Below, piece by piece: positions 31,421 through 40,326 of a stretch of 64,000 bases of DNA; within the stretch, counting starts at the first letter, position 1, and the number at the start of each line of letters is the position of its first letter. A program made the translations under genes and the position numbers. The notes under the pieces were generated by a model. That model saw only the letters and a list, made by a program, of their open reading frames with translations, did not search any database and was not told where the DNA came from. This stretch comes from Rhodococcus opacus B4 (GTDB lineage: Bacteria; Actinomycetota; Actinomycetes; Mycobacteriales; Mycobacteriaceae), in assembly GCF_000010805.1 (NCBI RefSeq), contig NC_012522.1, positions 4,464,001 to 4,528,000 on the forward strand, read 5' to 3'.

Positions 31421-32089
31421 TCACTTGGTCGCGATCGTGATGGTGGCGGTCCCGACCAGCAGGCCCGGCGTGACGGCGTCGGTCTTGAACGTCTCGTTCA
31501 GCAGGCCGGCGGCATCCGCCGAGATCTTGACCTCGGTGCCCTGCAGGATCGCCGTGTCGTTCGGTCCTGTCTGCAGCGGCTTCAGCGTGCGGCCGTTGAG
31601 ATCGAACAACACCGCGTCGGTCGCGGCGGGTGAACCGTTGACGCTCACGTCGCCGGTGAGGAGCGACGTGCCCGGATCGATCGTGAAATCGGTGAGTTCG
31701 ACGACGGTGCCGGGTGCCGCCAGCGACAATCCGCTGCCGTCGTGCATGATCTCGCCCTGGACGTAGGGATCGACCGTGCCCGGCTCCCAGTACTTCACGT
31801 TGCCGCCGGTGATCGGGAAGCTGACCGATCCGTCGGCGAGAGTTGCCGTGCCCACCACTCCGGGTGTGAGGCCGAGCGTCGTCAGCGCCCCCGTGAAGCC
31901 GGGATCGAGTGCGACGGCGGTACTCACTCCGGTCAGGTTGTCCACCTGGGCGACGGGAGCGGGCTGGGAGGATGCTGCTGCGCTCATATTCGAGGATGCA
32001 CTCGAATCATTGCTCGAGCACGCCGCGAGCGGAGTCAGCGCCAGGGCGCCGATGGCCGCTGCTACGAGTGCTTTTCGATAGTTCGACAT
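31421..32089 (-). CDS. Hypothetical lipoprotein
   Basis: 222-aa secreted lipoprotein. MSNYRKALVAAAIGALALTPLAACSS is a clear lipoprotein signal with lipobox LAAC. After a Ser/Ala-rich linker (SSNDSSASSNMSAAASS) comes a beta-rich domain with repeated short motifs such as GVVGTATLADGSVSFPITGG and TPGLLVGTATITI. I do not recognise the family. A Ser-rich linker and beta-sandwich-like repeats suggest a surface protein. It lies 88 bases downstream of the methyltransferase gene on the same strand and may end that operon; it converges on the membrane-protein gene. Confidence 0.75.
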   Translation of the reverse strand: MSNYRKALVAAAIGALALTPLAACSSNDSSASSNMSAAASSQPAPVAQVDNLTGVSTAVALDPGFTGALTTLGLTPGVVGTATLADGSVSFPITGGNVKYWEPGTVDPYVQGEIMHDGSGLSLAAPGTVVELTDFTIDPGTSLLTGDVSVNGSPAATDAVLFDLNGRTLKPLQTGPNDTAILQGTEVKISADAAGLLNETFKTDAVTPGLLVGTATITIATK

Positions 32090-32177
32090 GATGATCAAAC
32101 AACCTTTCCGGAGGAAGGGGGTGGGGGGTGGATGTTCACTAGGTATTCGGCGCAACTCCCGCATCGGATGGGAGCTC

Positions 32178-32837
32178 TTACGCCCATTCCATCCGCACGA
32201 AGTGCCGATTCGCATGCTGCAGAACATCGATCACTCGCAGTCCCGCCACGCGCGCGACCTCGGACACGGCGGCCACTCCCACACTGGCCCAGGCGAACCA
32301 GTCGCCGGCGAGGTGCTCCGTCTCCCAGCGCAGGAGTTCGTGCCGGACCCCCGCCGTGGTCGGTGGATCCACCTCGGCGATCACAATTCCGCGGGGTTGC
32401 AACAGCTCTCGCGCTCTGCGGAGCACACGAACGGGTTCCCCGCCGATGCCGATGTTGCCGTCCGCGAGTAGTACCCGGTCCCAGTTCCCCGACCGCGGAA
32501 GTGGCGCGAAGATGTCCCGATGCAACGCGACACCGCCGCGCCGAATCGTGAGTTGCACTGCCGTGAACGACGAGTCGACGCCCAGGGCGGTGACACCGGC
32601 GGACACGAGCGCCGCGGTGAGCCGGCCCGGGCCGCATCCGAGATCGACTGTCGCGCCGTGACACCCTGTGAGCATCACCCGGTCGGCGATCCGATCGGCG
32701 GGCGATGCCGAGTCGCCGCCCATCCAGCGGTCGAGAGGCAGGGCGCGGCGTGCTCCCTGTGTGTTGCGTACCCAGCACGGGAGCCCCGCCGACGCCCGCC
32801 GCAGCAGGAGGTCGGTGGACATCCCGGTCTTCCTCAC
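32178..32837 (-). CDS. Class I SAM-dependent methyltransferase
   Basis: 219-aa methyltransferase. Motif I is TVDLGCGPGRLTAALVSAG (about residues 62-80), followed by LGVDSSFTAVQLT (acidic loop) and NWDRVLLADGNIGIGGEPVRVLRRARELLQPRGIVIAEVDPP (motifs II-III). GTG at 32837 overlaps the stop of the upstream membrane-protein gene (GTGA), which decides the start over the ATG at 32822. Third gene of an operon led by the molybdopterin oxidoreductase. Acceptor substrate unknown; small molecule more likely than RNA from motif spacing, but this is inference. Confidence 0.87.
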   Translation of the reverse strand: MRKTGMSTDLLLRRASAGLPCWVRNTQGARRALPLDRWMGGDSASPADRIADRVMLTGCHGATVDLGCGPGRLTAALVSAGVTALGVDSSFTAVQLTIRRGGVALHRDIFAPLPRSGNWDRVLLADGNIGIGGEPVRVLRRARELLQPRGIVIAEVDPPTTAGVRHELLRWETEHLAGDWFAWASVGVAAVSEVARVAGLRVIDVLQHANRHFVRMEWA

Positions 32838-33346
32838 GGCCGGCTCACCGCGCCGCTGTCGTTGCGGGACAGCGCGAGTCGCGTGGCGTAGGCGAGAGTT
32901 GAGAGCGCGAAGAACGCGGCGCTGAGTAGCAGCCAGCGGTCGAGATACGGTTCCTGCGTCAACCCCGTCGCCGCCAGATATGCGTCGGCGCCCTGCTCGA
33001 GGATTCCGGGCAGGAACAGCAGCAGCGTCAGCCCGGACGCAAGCGCCGGTACGCGAATGTAGTTCAGCGCCGGAACCGCCCGGGGTCGCGGGCGTCTCCG
33101 GCCCCGCATCGCGTCCAGCCCGGACCTCAGGGAGCGGTCGGCGAGCGCGTACAGCGGAAACAGCACGAGGTCGTGGGCGATCACCGCGCCGAGGAACCAC
33201 ACGGCAATCGACTTCCACCACACGTCCGGATTCCACAGATTCTGCGGACCGACCACCATCACCGCGTATCCGGCGAGTGCGAAGCTGAACAGCACGGCCA
33301 GCAGATGCAGCGGGTGTGCGCCGTAGAATCGGGCGAATCGGCGCAT
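32834..33346 (-). CDS. Integral membrane protein
   Basis: 170-aa protein with four predicted spans (LLAVLFSFALAGYAVMVV, SIAVWFLGAVIAHDLVLFPLYAL, VPALASGLTLLLFLPGIL, WLLLSAAFFALSTLAYATRLAL) and a basic loop RSGLDAMRGRRRPRPR between the second and third. No known domain. It starts one base after the stop of the molybdopterin oxidoreductase gene and its stop overlaps the methyltransferase start, so it is made together with both. It may be a membrane partner of the oxidoreductase. Confidence 0.75.
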   Translation of the reverse strand: MRRFARFYGAHPLHLLAVLFSFALAGYAVMVVGPQNLWNPDVWWKSIAVWFLGAVIAHDLVLFPLYALADRSLRSGLDAMRGRRRPRPRAVPALNYIRVPALASGLTLLLFLPGILEQGADAYLAATGLTQEPYLDRWLLLSAAFFALSTLAYATRLALSRNDSGAVSRP

Positions 33347-33347
33347 C

Positions 33348-34598
33348 TCACGCCTCCCGGAATTCGATGGACTGCACCCATTTGGTGTTGTGGACGCCGG
33401 GCAGGGCGGGAACGATGATGCGGGCGGGATAGCCGTGGTCGAGGGACAGTTCCGCGCCGTTTACCTCGAGGGCGAGCAGGGCGTCGGCGTCGCGCACCTG
33501 ATCGACCGTGAGCACCGCCGAATTGAACGCCCCGGACCTTTCCAGTGACGTCACCTTCGCCGAACCGAACGTCGTCACCCCGGCGGCAGCGGCGAGGTCA
33601 CGCAGTCGGACGCCGGTCCACGTCTCGACGGTGGACCACCCCTCGACGCACGCGATCGGGAGCGACGCGGTGTGCGACGGCATCGCGCGCAGCTGACTTC
33701 GGTTCAGCTGCACCGGTTCCGCGCCACCGGTCACCGACAGTCGCCAGGTGTCACCTGTCTGCTCCGGGGTGATCTGCGCTGCCGCAGCCGTCCGGTTGAT
33801 CTGAAAGTCGTTGGGGCCGTCGCCGTACGAGCGACCGCGCGGCAGCAGCAGCGCGGCGTTGCGCAGGAACCCGCCGGTGGTCTGCCCGACCGACAGGACC
33901 GCGACGAGTGCGGCGCCGCCACCGACCAGCGCGAGCGCGCCGCGCCGGCTGATCGTGGCCGGGGTGGGGTCCTCGGCGACGAGTCCGTTCTCGTCCGCCG
34001 GTTCGGGCCGCGTGTCGGCGCGGGACGTGCGCAGCATCTCCCGGAACGACCGGGACCGCAGCGACCGCACCATCAACGGCACCTTCAGGATCGTGTGCGT
34101 CACGAACCCGGCGATGAAGACCCACGCGCCCCAGTAGTGCGCCGTGTAGAAGTCGAAACCGAAGATGTAGTCGTACTGGATGTTCAGGACCCCGGTGATG
34201 ATCTCGAACAGAGCACCGCCCACCAGGGCGATCAGCGACAGCCGTTCGAGAGCCTGCGCCGGCGACCGCACCGGCGGAAACACGAACAGTTTCGGGATCA
34301 CCGACCACAGTTTGGCCAGCACGATCGGCACCAGGATCAGTCCGAGACCGACGTGCAGACCCTGCGTGAGCCGGTACAGCCACGACGGTCGGGTGGGCCA
34401 CGCGAAGTACGGGAGGTGCAACCAGCCGACGTCGCCGGGGCGGGCCTGGCCGAATTGCGGCCCGTACGCGATATAGGAGAGCAGTCCCGTGACGATGACG
34501 ACGGGCAGCCCGATCAGCAGCACGAGGCCGAATACGGAGGTCAGCCATGGTCCGCGCAGTGGACTGCGGAGCCGTGGGCCGCGCGAGTGGTCGGTCAT
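33348..34598 (-). CDS. Membrane-anchored molybdopterin-dependent oxidoreductase
   Basis: 416-aa fusion. The N-terminal half has about five spans with His residues in cytochrome-b561-like positions (GLHVGLGLILVPIVLAKLW; AHYWGAWVFIAGFVTHTILK). A Glu/Asp-rich linker (ADENGLVAEDPTP) leads to a twin-Arg-like membrane segment SRRGALALVGGGAALVAVL, then a sulfite-oxidase-type molybdopterin domain (about residues 260-416) with the Mo-ligand Cys in LPIACVEGWSTVETW. It should pass electrons between the outside Mo site and the membrane quinone pool. The ATG at 34598 has GGAGGG ten bases upstream; the TTG at 34607 is too close to it. First gene of an operon with a membrane protein and a methyltransferase. 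Substrate unknown. Confidence 0.88.
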   Translation of the reverse strand: MTDHSRGPRLRSPLRGPWLTSVFGLVLLIGLPVVIVTGLLSYIAYGPQFGQARPGDVGWLHLPYFAWPTRPSWLYRLTQGLHVGLGLILVPIVLAKLWSVIPKLFVFPPVRSPAQALERLSLIALVGGALFEIITGVLNIQYDYIFGFDFYTAHYWGAWVFIAGFVTHTILKVPLMVRSLRSRSFREMLRTSRADTRPEPADENGLVAEDPTPATISRRGALALVGGGAALVAVLSVGQTTGGFLRNAALLLPRGRSYGDGPNDFQINRTAAAAQITPEQTGDTWRLSVTGGAEPVQLNRSQLRAMPSHTASLPIACVEGWSTVETWTGVRLRDLAAAAGVTTFGSAKVTSLERSGAFNSAVLTVDQVRDADALLALEVNGAELSLDHGYPARIIVPALPGVHNTKWVQSIEFREA

Positions 34599-34669
34599 CG
34601 TGATCAATCCCTCCGGCTCGATCTACTCGAGCCTCAGAGGTGATTCGGTGCCGCCCCGGTGCAGGACTG

Positions 34670-34715
34670 CCCGTGAGTACTTGTCAACCGCCGGACGTTG
34701 ACAAGTACTCACGGG
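34670..34715. repeat. Palindromic gene-end repeat, copy 3
   Basis: Perfect 18-bp arms CCCGTGAGTACTTGTCAA (34670-34687) and TTGACAAGTACTCACGGG (34698-34715) around CCGCCGGACG. The LtrA gene (minus strand) stops within the right arm (CAC-CCG-TGA gives His-Pro-stop). It lies 71 bases ahead of the molybdopterin oxidoreductase start, separating the two units. Confidence 0.9.
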
Positions 34716-35944
34716 TGGCGGTGCCGGATCTCGTCCCTCGGCTGGTCGTAGCGAACCATCTCGTATCCGATCATCGCCAGCAGGACCGCGGTGAGCACGC
34801 CGAGCGTGGCGAGGGCGGGGATGTGCCAGACGACGGGGAGCAGCGCGACCAGCACGACAGCCGTCACGACACGCGGCACGGTCACCGACCTCGTCGCGTA
34901 CGCCTTGAAGGCGACCAGCGCGAGCAGGTACAGCGCCGCGCCACCGAACAGTGCCACCAGCGGCCAGCCGTACAGCGGATCGACCAGCCGGTGATGGTTG
35001 CCGTCGCCGACGTACGACAGGATCTTCTTCAGACCCAGCGACAGCATCACGATCCCGATCACCATCGGCAGGTGGATGAAGCTGTAGCAGTTGCGGGCGA
35101 TCTTGATCTGGCGGGCACCGGTCGCTTCCTCGAACGCGTGCTCCACCGCCAGGGACGTGACGTCGAAGTACGACCACCACAGCAGTCCCGACACCGCGAG
35201 TCCCAGCAGCGACGCGACGATGATCGCCCACGAGATCGGCAGGCTCGCGACACCGATGCCGATCGACACGATCGACTCGCCCAGCGCGACGATGATGATG
35301 AGCCCGTGCCGCTCGGCGAAGTGGCTGACCGACCGCAACCGCCAGTCGGTGCCGCCGATCAGTGTCCCGAGGTAGTCGCCGGCGAGGGCCAGGATCCACA
35401 TGACGGTCTGGGCGGTGCCCGTCAGCTGCGATGCGACGAGCAGGAACACGGTGCCGGTCAGCATGCTGGGTGCGAAGCGGAGCACCTGGCCGCGGAGCTG
35501 CGGGTCCTCACGGCTGACCACCCAGAACATCACCAGGTGCAGGAGCCGGACGACGAAGTAGCCCAGGGCGAAGATGACGGGACCGTCGAGTCCGCCGGTG
35601 AGGTCGTCGAAGGCCTCGGGGATGGTCAACGCGGTGACGAACATGGCGCCCATCGCACCGAACATCACCACCCGCACGATGCCTTCGTCGGCGCGCACGA
35701 GGTTGCAGAGCCAGGCGTACCCCACCCAGCTCCACCACAGGACGGCCATCACCAGGGCGCCGCGCAGCAGATTGACGCCGGTGGGGTCCTCGGCCATCAG
35801 ATCGGTGACGCGGGTGAGCGCGAAGACGAAGACGAGGTCGAAGAACAGCTCGAGCGGAGACACCGACGCTCGTTCTTCGACGAGGCGTGGGCGCAAACGA
35901 TGGGCGAAGGTCACGGGGAGAATGCTGCCACCGGAGGGCGGCAC
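34709..35944 (-). CDS. ltrA: LtrA family (low temperature requirement) membrane protein
   Basis: 411-aa polytopic protein of the LtrA family. Diagnostic segments: the first span ELFFDLVFVFALTRVTDLMAEDP (FFDLVFVFA hallmark), LLHLVMFWVVSREDPQL, HFAERHGLIIIVALGESIVSIGIG (conserved ERHGL..ALGES), and ATGARQIKIARNCYSFIHLPMVIGIVMLSLGL. About ten spans. GTG at 35944 has AGGA seven bases upstream, inside the end of the MFS gene; only nine bases separate the genes, so they are likely co-transcribed. Function is unclear across the family (growth at low temperature in Listeria). The stop lies in repeat copy 3. Confidence 0.9.
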   Translation of the reverse strand: MPPSGGSILPVTFAHRLRPRLVEERASVSPLELFFDLVFVFALTRVTDLMAEDPTGVNLLRGALVMAVLWWSWVGYAWLCNLVRADEGIVRVVMFGAMGAMFVTALTIPEAFDDLTGGLDGPVIFALGYFVVRLLHLVMFWVVSREDPQLRGQVLRFAPSMLTGTVFLLVASQLTGTAQTVMWILALAGDYLGTLIGGTDWRLRSVSHFAERHGLIIIVALGESIVSIGIGVASLPISWAIIVASLLGLAVSGLLWWSYFDVTSLAVEHAFEEATGARQIKIARNCYSFIHLPMVIGIVMLSLGLKKILSYVGDGNHHRLVDPLYGWPLVALFGGAALYLLALVAFKAYATRSVTVPRVVTAVVLVALLPVVWHIPALATLGVLTAVLLAMIGYEMVRYDQPRDEIRHRHP

Positions 35945-35953
35945 GGGAAAGTC

Positions 35954-37600
35954 CTACGAGCTGCGACGATCGGTGGGGGCGGGTGTACTCGCCGGATCGG
36001 GGGTTCCCACGGGGGTGCGGGGAATCCGCCCGGTGAAGAACAGCGCCGCGACGGCGAGGAGCGCGGTGACGGCGTACGCGACCTGAAGTGCCTCGAGTCG
36101 CGCGTCCGAATTGATCGCGAGAATCTCCTGGGCGGTCGCTTCCGGGACCGCAGCGTCGTTCAGGGCCGCGTCAAGTTGGGTGTCGGAGAGGAATGGGACA
36201 CCGCTCGCCAGTTCGGTGGTGGCCTGCTGTTGCACCGACGGCGGGACGTCGGGGTCGGCTTGGATGCCCGCGACGATCGAACTACTCAAGGTCGCGATGA
36301 GCACCGATCCGATCAGCGCCGTGCCCAGGGAAGCACCGAGGTTGGTCGCCGTGTTCTGCAGGCCGCCGACCTCGGCGCTCTGCGAGTCGGGGACGGCCGA
36401 GACGGTGACGGCGCCGAGCTGGGAGGCCAGCGCGCCCAGTCCGAGTCCCATCAGCAGCATGGGCACGGCCACGACGCCGGCGTTGGCCCCGGGGTCCATC
36501 CCTGCCGCGAGGATCAGGATGCCGACGATCATCGACGCCAGACCGAACCGGACAACCCTGCGAGGGTTGGCCTCGGGCCACAGTTTGGGGATTCCGGCGG
36601 CGGCCAGCAGCAGCGCGACGGACAGGGGGATGAGCCGGATCCCGGTCTGGAGGGCGTTGAGTTCGAGCACGACGGACAGGAAGAGGGGGACGGTGAAGAA
36701 CACACCTGCTTGCACGGTGAACTGGGCGAAGAACATGGTGAGCCCGCCGGACAGTTGCCGGTTGTGGAGGAGTCCCGGGTCGATCAGTGGCACTCGGCCG
36801 GTGTCGGCGAGATGGGCTTCCCATCGCACGAACCCGTAGAGCACCAGGAGGCCGCCGAGGACGAGCCACACGACCGGCGACAGTCCGAGGATCGCGGTGC
36901 CGCCGGGCTTGGGCTGTAGCCAGCCCCATTCGCTCGAGCGCAGGACGCCGAAGACGATCATCCCGAGGCTCACCACCGACAGGACCGATCCGACCAGGTC
37001 GAGGCGCACCTTCGACGGGGGAACGTCGTTGATGCGGCGGAGCACCAGCAGGATGACGACGACGAGCACCACCTCGCCGGCGAAGACGTACCGCCACGAC
37101 GCGAACGTGGTCACCGCCCCGCCGATGAGGGGACCTGCTGCCACCGCCATCGCACCGGCCGCGGCCACCAGGCCGTAGGCCGCGGGGCGCCGTTCGGCGG
37201 CGAAGTTCGCTGCGACGAGGGCGACGATCGCCGGCATGATCAGCGCGGCGCCGATGCCCTCGAGCAGGGACCAGCCGATCAGCAGTACCGGGAGGTTGGG
37301 CGCCAGTGAGGTGGTCAGCGAGCCGGCGCCGTAGATCACCAGGCCGAGGGCGAATGCCCGCCGTCGGCCCATGATGGTGCCCACCTTGCCGCCGGTGATC
37401 ATCAGCGTCGCCATGACGAGCGTGTACAGCGTGATGGCGGTCTGGATGCCGGTGATCGTGGTGCCCAGGTCGGAGGCCACCGTCGCCATGGACACGTTCA
37501 TCACGGAACTGTCCAACGTCATCAGGAACTGGCTGGACGCCAGCACCGTCAGCACCAGACCGGAACCCGCGACCGTTCCCGACTCGTTGCCAGTACTCAT
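35954..37600 (-). CDS. MFS drug exporter, DHA2 (14-span) family
   Basis: 548-aa major facilitator. First span region SSQFLMTLDSSVMNVSMATVASDLG carries the DHA2 LD-S-VNVA-like motif; motif A-like GGKVGTIMGRRRAFALG and motif C-like GWSLLEGIGAALIMPAIVALVAANF and AGPLIGGAVTTFASWRYVF follow. About 14 spans and a large Ala/Pro/Asp loop near residues 455-510. Proton-driven export of hydrophobic compounds is expected. ATG at 37600 chosen because the sequence further upstream is not membrane-targeting and has no ribosome site. Likely one unit with ltrA; a 198-base gap with no clear signal separates it from the hydrolase gene. Confidence 0.92.
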   Translation of the reverse strand: MSTGNESGTVAGSGLVLTVLASSQFLMTLDSSVMNVSMATVASDLGTTITGIQTAITLYTLVMATLMITGGKVGTIMGRRRAFALGLVIYGAGSLTTSLAPNLPVLLIGWSLLEGIGAALIMPAIVALVAANFAAERRPAAYGLVAAAGAMAVAAGPLIGGAVTTFASWRYVFAGEVVLVVVILLVLRRINDVPPSKVRLDLVGSVLSVVSLGMIVFGVLRSSEWGWLQPKPGGTAILGLSPVVWLVLGGLLVLYGFVRWEAHLADTGRVPLIDPGLLHNRQLSGGLTMFFAQFTVQAGVFFTVPLFLSVVLELNALQTGIRLIPLSVALLLAAAGIPKLWPEANPRRVVRFGLASMIVGILILAAGMDPGANAGVVAVPMLLMGLGLGALASQLGAVTVSAVPDSQSAEVGGLQNTATNLGASLGTALIGSVLIATLSSSIVAGIQADPDVPPSVQQQATTELASGVPFLSDTQLDAALNDAAVPEATAQEILAINSDARLEALQVAYAVTALLAVAALFFTGRIPRTPVGTPDPASTPAPTDRRSS

Positions 37601-37798
37601 GACCGCCACCCCTCGGGGATTTCGACGCTCGTTCGGTGAACACTTCCGTGGGCTGCCGCTGCGGGGAAGGTCGTCCTCAGCGTCGCACGGACGCATCCGC
37701 CGACCATCATCCAAACAGGGTGAATCGGCGCGACGACCGAAGACCGGACGGATCTGCGTAGTGCCCCCCTCGGTCGCCTGCTCTGCCTTCGAACGTGC

Positions 37799-38725
37799 TC
37801 ACGTGGATGCAATTCTTGTGTCGGGGTGAATCTTCTGGACGTGCCGGCGCAGTGCCGCGCCGAGGTCGGTGACCGCCTCGCGTGCCTCGGCGAGGATGCT
37901 GACCTGGAGGTGGAAGTCGTGCCAGAGGCCGTCGAACCGGCGATGGTCGAGGATGCCCCCAGCGGCGGCGACGGCTGCTTCGATCTTGTCGGCGTCGACG
38001 GAGATCGGATCGTCGCCGGCCGTGTGCACGACGATCGGCGGCAGACCCGACAGGTCGCCGTACACGGGGGAGATTCCCGGCGACCGCGGATCGTGCCGTC
38101 CGGCATAACGCGGCGCCCATTCGGCGGTCATGGACGGCAGGATCAGGGGGTCGCCCAGCACCGGTCGCGTCCTGTCGACGTCGATGGCGAGGTCGGCCCA
38201 CGGGCAGATCAGGCCGAGCGCGGCCGGCGCGGGAAGCCCGCGATCGCGCAGCGCCGTCGTGAGCGCCAGTGTCAGTCCGCCGCCGGCGGAATCACCCGCG
38301 ACAACGGTGGTGTCCGGGTCGAGCCCGTCGTCGAGTAGCCGGGAGTAGACCGCGACCATCTCCTCCAGCGCGATCGGGTAGCGCGCCTTCGGCGAGCGCG
38401 AGTAGTCGGGGATCACCGCGGTCGTCCCGGCGGCTGCGGCCAGGTGCGCGACCAGGCCGCGGTACCCCTTCGCGCTCCCGAGGGCGTATCCGCCGCCGTG
38501 GAGGTAGATCAGCGTTCCGCCGGTGGTGTGCGCCGGCATCACCCGGACGACGGGGACACCGGCGACCGTGTCGCGCTCGAACCGGGTGCCCCGGGGCGGG
38601 CGCGCGGCACCCGTCACCATCTCGACCATCAGGCGCTTCACCCCGACGGGCACGTGGCGGGACGCGAACAGGGGTCGTGAACTGCGAAGACAGGCCCGGA
38701 TGACACCGCGGTCGATGTTCCTCAT
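37799..38725 (-). CDS. Alpha/beta hydrolase, hormone-sensitive-lipase type
   Basis: 308-aa esterase. The HGG oxyanion motif appears in [18 protein letters not shown] (about residues 75-92), the nucleophile in [19 protein letters not shown] (GDSAG), the acid in [16 protein letters not shown] and the His in [13 protein letters not shown]. This is the usual layout of HSL-family carboxylesterases. ATG at 38725 overlaps the stop of the EthA-like monooxygenase gene (ATGA), so the two are translated together; a Baeyer-Villiger enzyme makes esters that such a hydrolase can split. Substrate unknown. Confidence 0.92.
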   Translation of the reverse strand: MRNIDRGVIRACLRSSRPLFASRHVPVGVKRLMVEMVTGAARPPRGTRFERDTVAGVPVVRVMPAHTTGGTLIYLHGGGYALGSAKGYRGLVAHLAAAAGTTAVIPDYSRSPKARYPIALEEMVAVYSRLLDDGLDPDTTVVAGDSAGGGLTLALTTALRDRGLPAPAALGLICPWADLAIDVDRTRPVLGDPLILPSMTAEWAPRYAGRHDPRSPGISPVYGDLSGLPPIVVHTAGDDPISVDADKIEAAVAAAGGILDHRRFDGLWHDFHLQVSILAEAREAVTDLGAALRRHVQKIHPDTRIAST

Positions 38726-40182
38726 GCCGGCGCCCCGAACTGCAGCAGTCCGTCGTGAACGGGGTCGTCGAGGAGCATCGTGGAGTCCTTCTCGTAGTGC
38801 ATGAGAACCTTCCACGGCTCCGTGGAACCCTGGCGGGGCATGACGTCCTTGCCGCGCTGCACGTACCCGGACTGCAGCTGGTCGAGCATGCCGATGTCCA
38901 TCGCGGAGTTCTCGACGTCGCGGGGCGTCGCGACGGTGTGACCGCTCTCGTCCATGTATCGGAGCAGTCGGCACAGGTAGGCGCCCGCGATGTCGGACTT
39001 CAGGGTCCACGGCGCGTTGGTGTAACCGAAAACCCATGCCAGGTTGGGGATTCCCTCGACGAGGACGCTCTTGTAGGTCAGCTGCTCGTGCAGCGGGCGG
39101 GGCTGCCCGTCGACGGACAGTTCCATACCGCCGAGCATCTGGATCTTCAGGCCGGTGGCGGTGACGACGACGTCCGCCTCCAGTTCCTGTCCCGACTTCA
39201 GCAGGATGCCCTTCTCGGTGAACGTGTCGATGTGGTCGGTGACGATCGACGCGTCTCCGGACGACAGCGCGGTGAAGAGGTCGGCGTCCGGCACCGCGCA
39301 GAGGCGTTCGTCCCACGGCATGTAGTTCGGCGTGAAGTGGCTCATGTCGAATCCTGGGCCGAGGCGTCGTCGCACCTGCCAGAGCAGGAACCGGCGCATC
39401 TGCCGGGGCCACCGTCGGCATGCCCGGTAGACCCCGCGCTGGAGGGCGATGTTGCGTTTGCGGCCGAACTTGTACACCCATTCGGCGGGGAGGAATCGGC
39501 CGAGCGTCTCGGAGATCTTGTCGAAGGCGGGGATCGAGAAGATGTACGACGGCGAGCGCTGCAGCATGGTCACGTGCTCTGCGTCGCCGGCCATCGACGG
39601 GACGAGGGTGACGGCGGTGGCGCCGCTTCCGATCACGACGACCTTCTTGCCGGTGTAGTCGAGGTCCTCGGGCCACTGCTGCGGGTGGACGCAGCGGCCC
39701 CGGAATCGGTCCATGCCCGGGAAGTCCGGCAGGTGGCCTGCGTCGTAGTCGTAATAGCCGGTGCAACTGACCAGGTACCCGCAGGTGTATGTGCGAAGGT
39801 CGCCGGTCGCCTCGTGCAGGGCCGTCACCGTCCAGCGTTCCTCCGCCGTCGACCAGTCCGCCCCGACGATCTTCAGGCCGTAACGAATCTTGTCTTCGAC
39901 GCCGAACTCCCGCGCGGTGTCGGCGATGTACCGGCGGATCGACGCACCGTCCGCGAGCACCTTCGAGTCGCGCCACGGCCGGAACTTGTAGCCGAACGTG
40001 TACATGTCGGAGTCGGAACGAATGCCGGGGTAGCGGAACAGATCCCAGGTCCCGCCCAGCCGCTCGCGGCGCTCCAGCAGAGCGATGGTCTTGTGGGGGA
40101 ACCCGGCCGTCACCTGGCAGGCCGTTCCGATGCCGGACAGTCCGGCACCGATGATCAGAACGTCGAAATGTGTCGTGCTCAT
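38722..40182 (-). CDS. ethA: EthA-like Baeyer-Villiger monooxygenase
   Basis: 486-aa FAD/NADPH flavoprotein, near in length and sequence pattern to mycobacterial EthA (489 aa). N-terminal FAD site [14 protein letters not shown] (8-21), [24 protein letters not shown] (42-65), the Baeyer-Villiger fingerprint [12 protein letters not shown] (160-171) and the NADPH site [13 protein letters not shown] (181-193). These enzymes turn ketones into esters and in mycobacteria activate thioamide drugs. GAGGAAG precedes the ATG. It heads a unit with the esterase gene and is divergent from an AraC regulator, which together resembles a ketone-to-ester-to-alcohol route. Confidence 0.92.
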   Translation of the reverse strand: MSTTHFDVLIIGAGLSGIGTACQVTAGFPHKTIALLERRERLGGTWDLFRYPGIRSDSDMYTFGYKFRPWRDSKVLADGASIRRYIADTAREFGVEDKIRYGLKIVGADWSTAEERWTVTALHEATGDLRTYTCGYLVSCTGYYDYDAGHLPDFPGMDRFRGRCVHPQQWPEDLDYTGKKVVVIGSGATAVTLVPSMAGDAEHVTMLQRSPSYIFSIPAFDKISETLGRFLPAEWVYKFGRKRNIALQRGVYRACRRWPRQMRRFLLWQVRRRLGPGFDMSHFTPNYMPWDERLCAVPDADLFTALSSGDASIVTDHIDTFTEKGILLKSGQELEADVVVTATGLKIQMLGGMELSVDGQPRPLHEQLTYKSVLVEGIPNLAWVFGYTNAPWTLKSDIAGAYLCRLLRYMDESGHTVATPRDVENSAMDIGMLDQLQSGYVQRGKDVMPRQGSTEPWKVLMHYEKDSTMLLDDPVHDGLLQFGAPA

Positions 40183-40237
40183 GGCTTCCTCGCGTTACTG
40201 CCTGCTGGATTCGCAGGATGGGGTACAACCAGAATGA

Positions 40238-40255
40238 CTGTGGGCCACGTCACAG
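40238..40255. promoter_or_regulatory. CRP/GlxR-like binding site
   Basis: TGTGGGCCACGTCACA (40239-40254) matches TGTGA-N6-TCACA with one mismatch, and CTGTG/CACAG at the ends is perfectly symmetrical. It lies in the gap between the EthA-like and AraC genes, upstream of the AraC promoter. A cAMP-receptor-type regulator (GlxR/Crp in this order) may bind. Inference from motif. Confidence 0.45.
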
Positions 40256-40258
40256 GTC

Positions 40259-40286
40259 TTGACACTTCCGGACATGCTTTTAGCAT
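40259..40286 (+). promoter_or_regulatory. Probable promoter of the AraC gene
   Basis: TTGACA (40259-40264) and TAGCAT (40281-40286) with a 16-base spacer, 41 bases before the GTG start of the AraC-type regulator. The -35 is a consensus match; spacing and -10 are fair. Confidence 0.45.
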
Positions 40287-40326
40287 TTCCCGACACCGCT
40301 TTCCCGGCGAGAGGGGAGTTGACGCA

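Noticed and set aside
37601-37798. Possible regulatory structure between MFS and hydrolase genes
   Set aside because: No clear inverted repeat, promoter pair or small ORF with a ribosome site was found.
37799-40228. One giant minus-strand protein joining hydrolase and sequence overlapping the EthA-like gene
   Set aside because: The upstream part is a frame shadow of the monooxygenase. The hydrolase starts at 38725 with a 4-base overlap.
38755-40326. N-terminal extension of the AraC gene through the opposite-strand monooxygenase
   Set aside because: Antisense shadow sequence without domain; the GTG at 40327 has a ribosome site and promoter.
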